Assembly (NCBI RefSeq): GCF_900119155.1
Contig: NZ_FPIR01000005.1
Coordinates: forward strand, 171,326 to 235,325
Length of the DNA stretch: 64,000 nucleotides
Direction: 5' to 3'
Source of the DNA: Ruminococcus sp. YE71
Lineage (GTDB): Bacteria > Bacillota > Clostridia > Oscillospirales > Ruminococcaceae
The translations under genes were made by a program, and so were the position numbers. The notes beneath the pieces were generated by a model, which ran no database searches, was not told where the DNA came from, and saw only the letters and a program-made list of their open reading frames with translations. Shown piece by piece: positions 43,178-51,129 of this stretch (the first letter of the stretch is position 1; each line of letters begins with the position of its first letter).

Positions 43178-44362
43178 ATGAAAATTAAGTCGATGCTCAC
43201 GCTCTTCTGCTGTGCGGCGGTCGGGATGACCTTGCTGTCGGGCTGCGGAAAGGCGGAAACAGAAAAAAATAACGAAAACGGAGGAAACAAGGACATGACT
43301 CATTTGACAGCAACCAAAGAATACGTAAAGCAAATAGGCAGAACATACATGATAGACGACACGCTCTGGATGGCTCTTTCGGGTACGGGCATCGAGTTCG
43401 AGTACACGGGCAAGAACCTCACCCTCGAACTTGAAGGCGACGGCGCGGCTTTCCCGGGGATAGGCGACAATCAGGCAAGATACGCGGTGTTCGTTGACGG
43501 TGAACGCGTTGCGGACGACGTTCTCACCGAGCGTGAGAAAAGCGTCACCGTTCTCGAAAGCGACACCAAAAAGAGCGTTACCGTTAAGTTCGTGAAGCTC
43601 TCGGAATGCGCTATGTCTACCATCGGCATCAAGGGCATCGACCTTGGCGAGGGCGGCAGTGCAAAGCCCACCGCTCAGAAGGCGCACAGGATAGAGTTCA
43701 TCGGTGACTCCATAACCTGCGGATACGGCGTTGACGACGAGGACGAGAGCCACCACTTCAAGACCGCCACCGAGGACTGCACCCTCGCTTACGCTTACAA
43801 GACCGCACAGCTGCTCGACGCGGACTACAGCCTGTTCTCCGTGAGCGGCTACGGCATAATCTCGGGATACACCGCTGACGGCAAGACGAAGATACCCCAG
43901 CAGACGATACCCCAGTACTACGGCAGCCTCGGCTTCTCGTATCAGGGCTTCAAGGGCAGCGAGATGCCCCAGAACATTGACTGGGATTTCTCGAAGTATC
44001 AGCCCGAACTCGTTGTCATAAACCTCGGCACCAACGATGACAGCTACTGCCTCGGACAGAGCGAGCGCATGGACGAGTACTCGGCGGAATATGTGAACTT
44101 CTTAAAGACCGTCCGCGAGAAGAACCCCGACGCTCAGATACTCTGCACAGTCGGCATCATGGGTCAGCGCATCTTCCCCGCGATAGAGATGGCGGTCTAC
44201 ACCTACAAGAAAGAAACGGGGGACGAGAAGATATCGAGCTTCATGTTCGACGCGCAGAAGCCCGAGGACGGTCTCGTTGCAGACTATCACCCCACAGCAG
44301 TCACCCACGACAAGGCGGCTGCCGCTCTCACCGAAGAGATAAAGAAGATAATGAACTGGTAA
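43178..44362 (+). CDS. CE2/SGNH family esterase lipoprotein
   Basis: 394 residues. Signal peptide with lipobox LLSGCG (Cys at about 24). N-terminal beta domain (about 45-165), then an SGNH hydrolase domain: catalytic Ser in FIGDSITCGYG (about 175), NLGTNDDS and catalytic Asp/His in ADYHPT (about 369-371). This two-domain layout is that of CE2 acetyl-esterases that deacetylate xylan or other glycans outside the cell. Regulated probably by the divergent LysR protein. Confidence 0.88.
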   Translation: MKIKSMLTLFCCAAVGMTLLSGCGKAETEKNNENGGNKDMTHLTATKEYVKQIGRTYMIDDTLWMALSGTGIEFEYTGKNLTLELEGDGAAFPGIGDNQARYAVFVDGERVADDVLTEREKSVTVLESDTKKSVTVKFVKLSECAMSTIGIKGIDLGEGGSAKPTAQKAHRIEFIGDSITCGYGVDDEDESHHFKTATEDCTLAYAYKTAQLLDADYSLFSVSGYGIISGYTADGKTKIPQQTIPQYYGSLGFSYQGFKGSEMPQNIDWDFSKYQPELVVINLGTNDDSYCLGQSERMDEYSAEYVNFLKTVREKNPDAQILCTVGIMGQRIFPAIEMAVYTYKKETGDEKISSFMFDAQKPEDGLVADYHPTAVTHDKAAAALTEEIKKIMNW

Positions 44363-44370
44363 CAATGCAA

Positions 44371-44405
44371 AGCTGTCCGTAATTTCGGACAGCTTTTGCT
44401 TTTTC
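44371..44405 (+). terminator. terminator of the CE2 gene
   Basis: Stem AGCTGTCCG/CGGACAGCT with a 6-base loop, then TTTGCTTTTT. Confidence 0.88.
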
Positions 44406-44447
44406 ATGCCCAAAAGTGAACTTTTATTGAAAACATAGAAATCGCCC

Positions 44448-44476
44448 TTGATTTTTTGTGTAATTTGTATTATAAT
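44448..44476 (+). promoter_or_regulatory. sigma-A promoter of proC
   Basis: TTGATT, 17-base spacer, TATAAT. Confidence 0.75.
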
Positions 44477-44515
44477 TAAAGATGTATAATTTTTCCCGAA
44501 AGGAAGTAATTTTTT

Positions 44516-45313
44516 ATGATAAAAGTAGGATTTATAGGCGCAGGAAACATGGGTTATGCCATCATGAAGGGCATCTCCAACGCTCAGGGCATCGACGCGG
44601 AGCTGTTCGTTTACGACAGCTATGAGCCTGCCCTCACCAGAGCCGCGGAGATAGGCGCGAAGGCTTGTGCCGACGGCGCCGAGGTAGTCCGCTCTGCCAA
44701 GTACGTTTTCCTTGCGGTGAAGCCGCAGCAGCTCGATGAGGTGCTCGATGTCATCGCTCCAGCTGTGACCGCCAACACCGTTATCGTGTCGATATGCGCA
44801 GGCATCACCGACGAATACATCGCATCCAAGACCATCGCGGGCGCAAAGGTCGTGCTCGTAATGCCGAACACTCCCCTGCTGCTGGGCGAGGGTGCGACCG
44901 CACTTTCCCGTGCCGACAGCGTTACCGATGAGGAATTCGCGGCGGTATGCGGCATCTTCGGTGAGTGCGGCGTTTACGCTGTCATCCCGAAGGACAAGAT
45001 GAAGGAGATAATCGCCATCAACGGCTCCTCCCCTGCGTTCATCTACCTGTACGCACAGTCCTTCATCAGGTACGCAGAGAGCGTCGGCATCGGCGCGGAC
45101 GTTGCGACAGAGCTTTTCGCAAAGTCGCTCATCGGCTCCGCAAAGATGATAACCGACAGCGGCAACAGCATCGACAAGCTCATCGAGATGGTCTCCTCAA
45201 AGGGCGGCACCACCATCGCAGGTCTCGAACAGCTCAGGGCGGGCGGTCTTGACGAAGCCGTTCAGAACTGCTGCAAAGCCTGCACAAAGCGAGCTTACGA
45301 GCTGAGCAAGTAA
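44516..45313 (+). CDS. proC: pyrroline-5-carboxylate reductase
   Basis: Last step of proline synthesis, NAD(P)H-dependent. 265 residues, normal. Rossmann motif GFIGAGNMGYAIMKG (5-19), AVKPQQLDEVL, VMPNTPLLLGEGATALS, and the C-terminal signature SKGGTTIAGLEQLRAGGLDEAV. AAAGGAAG precedes the ATG by about 10 bases. Confidence 0.97.
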   Translation: MIKVGFIGAGNMGYAIMKGISNAQGIDAELFVYDSYEPALTRAAEIGAKACADGAEVVRSAKYVFLAVKPQQLDEVLDVIAPAVTANTVIVSICAGITDEYIASKTIAGAKVVLVMPNTPLLLGEGATALSRADSVTDEEFAAVCGIFGECGVYAVIPKDKMKEIIAINGSSPAFIYLYAQSFIRYAESVGIGADVATELFAKSLIGSAKMITDSGNSIDKLIEMVSSKGGTTIAGLEQLRAGGLDEAVQNCCKACTKRAYELSK

Positions 45314-45358
45314 TAATTTCCCTTTCCGCCGCATATCATCACTCAGGTGGTGATGCTC

Positions 45359-45964
45359 ATGCGGCAGAGATATGTATTTTCGGACAGACCCTCACGGGGG
45401 CTGATACTGTTCACCGTCATGTCGGCGGCGGCTCTTTTCGGGACGCTGTTCGGGACGATGTGCTGTATGCGCACCGAAACGCGGCTGTCACAGCTGTTCA
45501 TATCGGTGCAGGAGCAGGCTCTCGGTCTGCGCCGAAACGGCGAATACACGAAGATCATGCTGGTGTCCGTTTCGGAGAACGCGGCGTTTCTGGCAGCGGC
45601 TTTCATGCTCGGACTGAGTGCGGTCACGCAGCCTCTTGAACTGGCGCTGCCGTTTCTCAGAGGGATCGGCTTCGGGGTGCTGCTGACGGGGGCTTTCTCG
45701 GGCGGCGCTTGCAGACGGACTTTCCTGACGGCGGCGGCGGTTTTCCCGAACGTGTTCATCTCGCTGATAGTGACGGTGCTCGCCTGCCGCGAAGCCATGT
45801 ACCTGTCGGACAGACTGACGGCAGTCTGCTTCCGCGACAGGATAACCGACGGCATGGCAGAACGGGTGAAGCTGTATTCGGCGAGGTTCGCAGGGCTTCT
45901 CGCTGTTTCGGCGGCTTCGGCGGCGATAGAATGCGCACTCGCAAAACTGCTTATGTGTACATAA
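45359..45964 (+). CDS. SpoIIM-like membrane protein
   Basis: 201 residues, about five membrane spans. By eye it lines up with Bacillus SpoIIM along its length: an N-terminal span with GTLFG, a helix with LGLSAV...LELALPFLRGIGFGVLLTG (cf. SpoIIM ILVFLKGIVVGFTVGF), the segment RTFLTAAAVFPNVFISLIV and the ending YSARFAGLLAVSAASAAIE. SpoIIM scaffolds the peptidoglycan-degrading DMP complex during engulfment. The other spoII genes are not here. ATG 45359 lies 8 bases from AGGTGG. Confidence 0.65.
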   Translation: MRQRYVFSDRPSRGLILFTVMSAAALFGTLFGTMCCMRTETRLSQLFISVQEQALGLRRNGEYTKIMLVSVSENAAFLAAAFMLGLSAVTQPLELALPFLRGIGFGVLLTGAFSGGACRRTFLTAAAVFPNVFISLIVTVLACREAMYLSDRLTAVCFRDRITDGMAERVKLYSARFAGLLAVSAASAAIECALAKLLMCT

Positions 45965-46050
45965 AAACGGACTTTAACGGCACGCATGACGGTGTCGTAA
46001 AAAAACGGCTGATGAGCAGTTTGTCCCGGGATCTCAGGGTCAAAAGGCAT

Positions 46051-46079
46051 TTGTCAGCACCCCTTTTTATCTATACTAT
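46051..46079 (+). promoter_or_regulatory. promoter of the HIT gene
   Basis: TTGTCA, 17-base spacer, TACTAT, 37 bases before the proposed ATG at 46116. Confidence 0.6.
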
Positions 46080-46115
46080 GCTGATTCAACAGATCGATAT
46101 TTGTCGGAGGAAATT

Positions 46116-46580
46116 ATGTGCCTGATATGAGAACGGATCGAAATGATAAAAAATGGCGTGAATCCTTATTTTGTAAAGGAGCTTGAGACCGGATATGCAG
46201 TGTTAGGCGATAATCAGCATTTTTGCGGCTATACGCTGTTTCTATATAAGCACCACGGAGACAAAACCGAGCTGTTTCATCTTGACCGTGCAGAGCGCTC
46301 GAAGTTCCTTGAAGAAATGACGATAGTTGCCGAAGCTGTGTCAAAGGCATTTGGTGCTGAGAAGATAAACTACGAGCTGCTCGGTATGGGTGATGCTCAT
46401 CTTCATTGGCATTTGTTCCCGAGGATAAGCGGAGACATTGAAAGCTATGGAAACAATGGCAGAGGTCCTGTCTGGTGGTATCCTATGGAGAAAATGTATT
46501 CCGATGACAACAGACCAAGCGAGGAACAGCTTGTGAATATGAAACGAAAGCTGCTTGATGAATTAGAGAAATTGCTGTAA
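46116..46580 (+). CDS. HIT family protein with an in-frame UGA at codon 5
   Basis: Nucleotide-binding hydrolase/transferase fold; the histidine triad HLHWHLF is intact. A strong CGGAGG site precedes ATG 46116, which reads M-C-L-I-UGA-E-R-I-E and then an internal ATG (46143) and 145 further residues (MIKNGVNPYFVKELETGYAV). As recalled, close family members begin MCLIC, so the UGA replaces a Cys codon. Translation may restart at 46143 and lose only nine residues, the gene may be mutated, or the UGA may be read through. The first option is simplest; the conserved part is 46143-46580. Confidence 0.8.
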
Positions 46581-46646
46581 AATTTTTCATAGAAACTCTT
46601 TTGTCGAAAGAGAATAATAATTTTTGATTTGTAAAGGAAGTATAAA

Positions 46647-47459
46647 ATGGGATTTTTCGGAAAAGACCAGCCGGGGCGCGGCGTGCCCAAAGCCCCGATG
46701 GAGAAAAAAGGCATCTTCAAATTCACCGAGGTCTACGGCAGACGTATGTGGCAGCTGATGGGACTGAATCTGCTCTATCTCCTGTCGATAATACCGATCG
46801 TGACCTTCGGGCCTGCTACCTGCGCCATGACAAAGGTCGCACGCAACTGGTCGCAGGAGCGCAACGCCTTCCTCTGGGCAGACTTCTGGGAAGCGTTCAA
46901 GAAAAACTTCAAGCAGGGCTTCATCATGGGGCTTATCGACATCATCGCCGTTGTGGGCTTCTCGGTGGCGATACCCACCTACAACGCCTGGGCAAAGGAG
47001 ATGCCCGTGTTCTACGCGGTGCTGGCGGTATGTCTTGCCTGCTGTATCGTGTTTTTCCTGATGCACTTCTACATCTACATGATGATAGTCTCCACCACCC
47101 TCTCGCTGCCGAAGATAGTCAAGAACGCATTTTTCCTTGTGAGTCTCGGCGTGAAGAACAGCCTGTGGACTCTGCTGGTATGGATAGTTGTGACCGCTCT
47201 GGTGATGTTCTCCTTCCCGATATCCATTTTCATCATCATCTTCTGGCCGCTGTCGTTCCTGTGCTTTGTGACCTGCTTCAACTGCTACCCAATCGTGAGG
47301 AAGTACGTTATCCAGCCCTACTATGACCAGCGCGGCGAGGACAACCCCGAGTTCGACTACCTGAAGACCGAGGGTGAAGCCATCTTCGAGGACATGGGCG
47401 GCAAGGAGACCCCTGTTCAGCAGGAGAAAAAGCCCAAGAAGCCCAAGAGGATATCCTGA
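46647..47459 (+). CDS. YesL family (DUF624) membrane protein
   Basis: 270 residues with about five membrane spans. Family features: FFEVYGR-like FTEVYGRRMWQLMGLNLLY, IPIVTFGPATCAMTKVAR and ADFWEAFKKNFKQGF. The C-terminal tail is basic and Pro/Lys-rich (KKPKKPKRIS). DUF624 proteins often lie beside carbohydrate ABC transporters and are of unknown role; no such transporter is adjacent here. The following kinase gene starts one base after its stop. Confidence 0.85.
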   Translation: MGFFGKDQPGRGVPKAPMEKKGIFKFTEVYGRRMWQLMGLNLLYLLSIIPIVTFGPATCAMTKVARNWSQERNAFLWADFWEAFKKNFKQGFIMGLIDIIAVVGFSVAIPTYNAWAKEMPVFYAVLAVCLACCIVFFLMHFYIYMMIVSTTLSLPKIVKNAFFLVSLGVKNSLWTLLVWIVVTALVMFSFPISIFIIIFWPLSFLCFVTCFNCYPIVRKYVIQPYYDQRGEDNPEFDYLKTEGEAIFEDMGGKETPVQQEKKPKKPKRIS

Positions 47460-47460
47460 T

Positions 47461-47937
47461 ATGTCAAGGATGATACTGCTGTGCGGACGGATCTGCACAG
47501 GCAAATCCACCTACGCGGAACGGCTTCGGAAGGAACTGAACGCCGCAGTGCTGTCGGTGGACGAGCTGACCCTCGCGCTGTTCGGACAGGACGCAGGCGA
47601 GATGCACGGCACTTATGTTGAGCGGTGCGAGAAGTTTCTGTTCGGCAAAAGTCTTGAGCTTGCCGAATGCGGCATAAACGTCGTGTTCGATTTCGGTCTG
47701 TGGACGGCTGAGGAACGCAGACAGGCGCGTGGATTCTACGCGGCGCACGGCATCGAATGCGAGATACACTACATCCACGTCCCCGACGAGGAATGGCACA
47801 GGCGCATAGAAAAACGCAACGCCGATGTGCTGGCGGGCAAGACCTCGGCATACTACATCGACGAAGGACTGGCGGAGAAAGCCGCACGGCTTTTTGAGCC
47901 GCCGACAGAAAGCGAGATAGATGTAAGAGTTAAATAA
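47461..47937 (+). CDS. P-loop kinase (AAA/zeta-like)
   Basis: 158 residues. Walker A GRICTGKST (about 8-16), a VLSVDELTLALFG block and a NVVFDFGLWTAEERRQAR block typical of small ATP-dependent kinases such as those of the zeta/chloramphenicol phosphotransferase group; RRIEKRNAD resembles the lid. Substrate unknown; no antitoxin gene is adjacent, so a toxin role is not favoured. Starts one base after the YesL stop. Confidence 0.8.
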   Translation: MSRMILLCGRICTGKSTYAERLRKELNAAVLSVDELTLALFGQDAGEMHGTYVERCEKFLFGKSLELAECGINVVFDFGLWTAEERRQARGFYAAHGIECEIHYIHVPDEEWHRRIEKRNADVLAGKTSAYYIDEGLAEKAARLFEPPTESEIDVRVK

Positions 47938-47956
47938 GCTCCGAACTGCGGAGAAG

Positions 47957-48270
47957 ATGATAATCATCTCTTCTCAAAGAACTACGATGATCGACTGCGG
48001 TAACGGGACGATCGAATATTGTGAGATTGTTTTTGACGAGACTGAATCGACTGCATACTGCGGCAGTCGCCCGTATACATCTTCCAAAGGCGAAAAAGTG
48101 ACCGCAGAAACAAACGATAAACATATCATGAAGATATATTTTGTGAGCGGTCCGCCTGACAAAAAATCATCTACTACAGTTATGATGCCTATCTGTACGT
48201 ATTCGGTTATGACGGAGATCATTTCGTGATAGCACATGACGCAGGCATCATAATACTGAAACGCAGATAA
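47957..48270 (+). pseudogene. hypothetical small protein split by a frameshift at an A6 tract
   Basis: The first frame runs MIDCGNGTIEYCEIVFDE...IYFVSGPPDKK, then loses character after AAAAAA (48161-48166). The alternative frame continues IIYYSYDAYLYVFGYDGDHF to an end at 48270 (ILKRR). One additional A restores a single frame of about 100 residues. The start may be 47957 or the ATG at 47987. Ribosome site weak. Function unknown. Slippage, mutation or sequencing error are all possible. Confidence 0.5.
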
Positions 48271-48311
48271 TACTATATTTAAATAAAATATATTGAAAGG
48301 ACATAAAAAGC

Positions 48312-49556
48312 ATGAGCGAGATAAGAGACATTTCCCTTTGGGAATCGGGCGAGCGCAAGATCGAATGGGTGCGCCGCAATATGGACATACTCAACAGCGT
48401 TAGAGAGGAATTCGAGCGCGAGAAGCCTTTCACGGGGCTGAAAGTCGCACTGTCTGTTCACCTCGAAGCCAAGACCGCATACCTCTGCAAGGTGCTTGCG
48501 GCAGGCGGCGCCGAGATGTACGTCACGGGCAGCAATCCCCTTTCGACACAGGATGATGTTGCGGCTGCACTTGTTCACGACGGTCTGAACGTGTTCGCAT
48601 GGCACGCTTCCACACCCGAGGAGTACCACAGACACATTTCAGAGGTGGTAAAGATCGGCCCGAACATTATCATCGACGACGGCGGCGACCTTGTGAACAT
48701 GATACACAACGAGTACCCCGAGCTTATCCCGAACGTGATAGGCGGCTGTGAGGAGACCACCACGGGCATCATCCGCCTCATCGCCATGAACAAGGCTGGC
48801 GAGCTGAAATTCCCGATGGTGCTTGTGAACAACGCACGCTGCAAGTACCTGTTCGACAACCGCTACGGCACGGGTCAGTCGGTATGGGACGGCATCAACC
48901 GCACCACAAACCTCATCGTTGCAGGCAAGAACGTAGTCGTAGCAGGCTACGGCTGGTGCGGCAAGGGCGTTGCTATGCGCGCAAAGGGTCTCGGCGCTTC
49001 GGTCATCGTCACCGAGATAGACCCCGTAAAGGCTATGGAGGCTGTAATGGACGGCTTCAAGGTCATGAAGATGGAGGAAGCCGCAAAGATCGGCGACCTG
49101 TTCGTGACCGTGACGGGCTGCAAGGACGTTATCACCGACAACAGCTTTGCGAACCTCAAGGATGGCGCGATACTCTGCAACGCGGGTCACTTCGACTGCG
49201 AGGTGGCTGTGGCTAAACTGCGCGAGCTCGCGGTCGAGGTCTACGAGGCGAGAAACAACATTCAGGGCTATAAACTTCCCGACGGCAGAACGGTGTTCAC
49301 CATCGGCGAGGGCAGACTCGTGAACCTTGCCGCAGGCGACGGTCACCCTGCCGAGATCATGGATATGTCCTTCGCGATACAGGCGCTCTCGGCGGCGTAT
49401 CTCGTGAAGAACAAGGGCAGTCTGACCGACAGGATCATCACCGTTCCCGAGGAGATCGACAACGAAGTCGCAAGACGCAAGCTCGGATTCTGGGGCGTTG
49501 AGATCGACACCCTCACACCCGATCAGGAGAAGTACCTGAACAGCTGGCAGGTCTGA
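48312..49556 (+). CDS. ahcY: adenosylhomocysteinase family protein
   Basis: Cleaves S-adenosylhomocysteine to adenosine and homocysteine (or deaminated analogues). 414 residues, the short form common in Thermotoga and archaea. NAD-binding GYGWCGKGVAMRAKGLGA (about 216-233), substrate motifs GGCEETTTGI, NNARCKYLFDNRYGTGQS and DGHPAEIMDMSFA. In some organisms this short form prefers S-inosylhomocysteine; no deaminase gene is adjacent to test that. AAAGGA precedes the ATG. Confidence 0.93.
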   Translation: MSEIRDISLWESGERKIEWVRRNMDILNSVREEFEREKPFTGLKVALSVHLEAKTAYLCKVLAAGGAEMYVTGSNPLSTQDDVAAALVHDGLNVFAWHASTPEEYHRHISEVVKIGPNIIIDDGGDLVNMIHNEYPELIPNVIGGCEETTTGIIRLIAMNKAGELKFPMVLVNNARCKYLFDNRYGTGQSVWDGINRTTNLIVAGKNVVVAGYGWCGKGVAMRAKGLGASVIVTEIDPVKAMEAVMDGFKVMKMEEAAKIGDLFVTVTGCKDVITDNSFANLKDGAILCNAGHFDCEVAVAKLRELAVEVYEARNNIQGYKLPDGRTVFTIGEGRLVNLAAGDGHPAEIMDMSFAIQALSAAYLVKNKGSLTDRIITVPEEIDNEVARRKLGFWGVEIDTLTPDQEKYLNSWQV

Positions 49557-49646
49557 TCGCCCGGTAACATTTTTTTCCCGATCACTGCGACTAAAACAGC
49601 GCATTTGTGCAATAATATCACTATACCGATCTCGGGGAGTGATATT

Positions 49647-50117
49647 ATGCGCAGAGGGCTGACAGAGATGCTGAAGCCTCTCACGGTTTTCATTGTGGGA
49701 GGCTTTGCTTACGGACTGATAGAGGTGCTGTCGCGAGGTTACACGCACATTTCGATGGGCGTGCTGGGCGGAGCGGCGATGTGTCTGATACACAAGCTGA
49801 ACTCAGGTCAGAGGTCTGTGCCGAAGGTCGCGGTCAGGACGCTGCTTTCGGCGGCGTTCATAACCGTGCTGGAGCTTATCACGGGGGAACTGCTGAACGT
49901 CAGGCTCGGTATGCACATCTGGGACTATTCCTCGATGCCGCTGAACCTTGACGGGCAGATATGCGTTCTGTTCTCGGTGATATGGTTCGGGCTGTCGGCG
50001 GCAGGGACAGTCCTCGACGACATCGTCCGAGCGGCGATCTTCAGCGAACAGCTCAGGCTCCCGAAACTCCGCGGCGGCAGACATTCAACACCCATCGAAC
50101 AGCCCGAGAGGATATAA
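49647..50117 (+). CDS. putative ABC-transporter type IV (CmpB-like, PF06541-type) membrane protein
   Basis: 156 residues, about four spans. The blocks FIVGGFAYGLIEVLSRGYTH and LELITGELLNVRLGMHIWDY, followed by SSMPLNLDGQICVLFSVIWF, match a family of small clostridial membrane proteins annotated as putative ABC-transporter type IV; the transport role is unproven. ATG 49647 follows GGGGAGTG. The next gene begins 15 bases after its stop. Confidence 0.78.
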   Translation: MRRGLTEMLKPLTVFIVGGFAYGLIEVLSRGYTHISMGVLGGAAMCLIHKLNSGQRSVPKVAVRTLLSAAFITVLELITGELLNVRLGMHIWDYSSMPLNLDGQICVLFSVIWFGLSAAGTVLDDIVRAAIFSEQLRLPKLRGGRHSTPIEQPERI

Positions 50118-50132
50118 AACAGGAGGAATACA

Positions 50133-50744
50133 ATGACGGCAAAGAAAAAATACTACGCCGTAAAAAGCGGCAGGATACCAGGCATATACGAATCGTGGGA
50201 CGACTGCAAAAGGCAGGTTATGGGCTTTTCAAGCGCGGTCTACAAGAGCTTCACCACACTTGAGGAGGCGGAAGCCTACATAGGCGCAGGCTCGCAGCCC
50301 GACCCCTACGCGGCTGTTCCCGATGAGGACAGGATACAGATATACGTTGACGGCAGTTTCGACTCGCACACGGGGGCATTTTCCTACGGAATGGTCGTGC
50401 TCCGCGACGGCAAGGAACTGACCGCGAACAAGGCGTTCAACATCCCTTCGATGGCGGCTATGCACAATGTTGCGGGCGAGATAATGGGCTCGATGGCGGC
50501 GATGCAGTACTGTATCGAAGAGGGCATCGAGGACGTGATAATCTTCTACGACTATGAGGGTATCGCAAAATGGGCTCTCGGCGAGTGGAAAGCCAACAAG
50601 GAAGGCACCCAAAAATACGCCGCCTTCTACAACAGCATCAAAGACAAACTGCACGTAGAATTCCGCAAAGTGCGCGGCCACTCGGGCGACAAGTACAACG
50701 ACATGGTAGACCTGCTGGCAAAAAAAGCACTGGGTCTTAGATGA
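50133..50744 (+). CDS. rnhA: ribonuclease H1 with N-terminal hybrid-binding domain
   Basis: Degrades RNA in RNA-DNA hybrids. 203 residues. Residues 5-50 form the hybrid-binding (viroplasmin-like) domain: YYAVKSGRIPGIYESWDDCK and KSFTTLEEAEAYI. The catalytic domain carries the D-E-D-D set: IYVDGSFD, AGEIMGS, FYDYEGIA, and VRGHSGDKYNDMVD. AGGAGG precedes the ATG. Confidence 0.93.
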   Translation: MTAKKKYYAVKSGRIPGIYESWDDCKRQVMGFSSAVYKSFTTLEEAEAYIGAGSQPDPYAAVPDEDRIQIYVDGSFDSHTGAFSYGMVVLRDGKELTANKAFNIPSMAAMHNVAGEIMGSMAAMQYCIEEGIEDVIIFYDYEGIAKWALGEWKANKEGTQKYAAFYNSIKDKLHVEFRKVRGHSGDKYNDMVDLLAKKALGLR

Positions 50745-50774
50745 GATCTGATTGCTGTCTGCGGGTTTTCTTCT

Positions 50775-51086
50775 TGGGGGAGACCCTTTTGAAAAAGGGT
50801 CTTCCCCCAAACCCCCTCACTAAAACTTTTAATACTTTTTGGCTATTGGGTGCTTCTTCCTGACTTTGTGCAGGTCGGGGAGATAGTAATTCTTCTGTTA
50901 TATAGCTTGCCTTTGCCAAAAAGACGTTCAATGGTGCATAACGCATCAGTTTCGGAATTCATCAGACAGTCTCTCATGAAATGGAGAGATCCTATCTTCC
51001 CCACCACACCCAACAAACGACATATTAAAAGTCTTTGGAAGGGGGTCTGGAGGAGAACCTTTCTTCAGAAAGGTTTCCCCCAGGGA
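50775..51086. repeat. dispersed palindromic element, copy 6 (complete, no tandem array)
   Basis: Left arm GGGGGAGACCCTTTTGAAAA with AAAACTTTTAATACTTTTTGG; right arm CATATTAAAAGTCTTTGGAA, GGGGTCTGGAGGAGAACC and CCTTTCTTCAGAAAGG. Core blocks (CTTCTTCCTGACTTTGTGCA, GCCAAAAAGACGTTCA, CCTATCTTCCCC) are shared with copy 5. It fills the gap between rnhA and the htrA terminator. Confidence 0.8.
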
Positions 51087-51122
51087 AAAAAAGCCCCGAA
51101 GCACCATAAAATGCTTCGGGGC
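51085..51122 (-). terminator. terminator of the htrA operon
   Basis: Stem GCCCCGAAGCA/TGCTTCGGGGC, eight T following on the minus strand. Confidence 0.92.
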
Positions 51123-51129
51123 AATAGTT

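Noticed and set aside
46128..46180. Bacterial SECIS hairpin after the HIT UGA
   Set aside because: No convincing stem with a bulged U and GU-rich loop was found by eye; the recoding idea stays open but unsupported.
47461..47937. Zeta-toxin of a toxin-antitoxin pair
   Set aside because: No small antitoxin gene overlaps or adjoins; the upstream neighbour is a YesL membrane protein.
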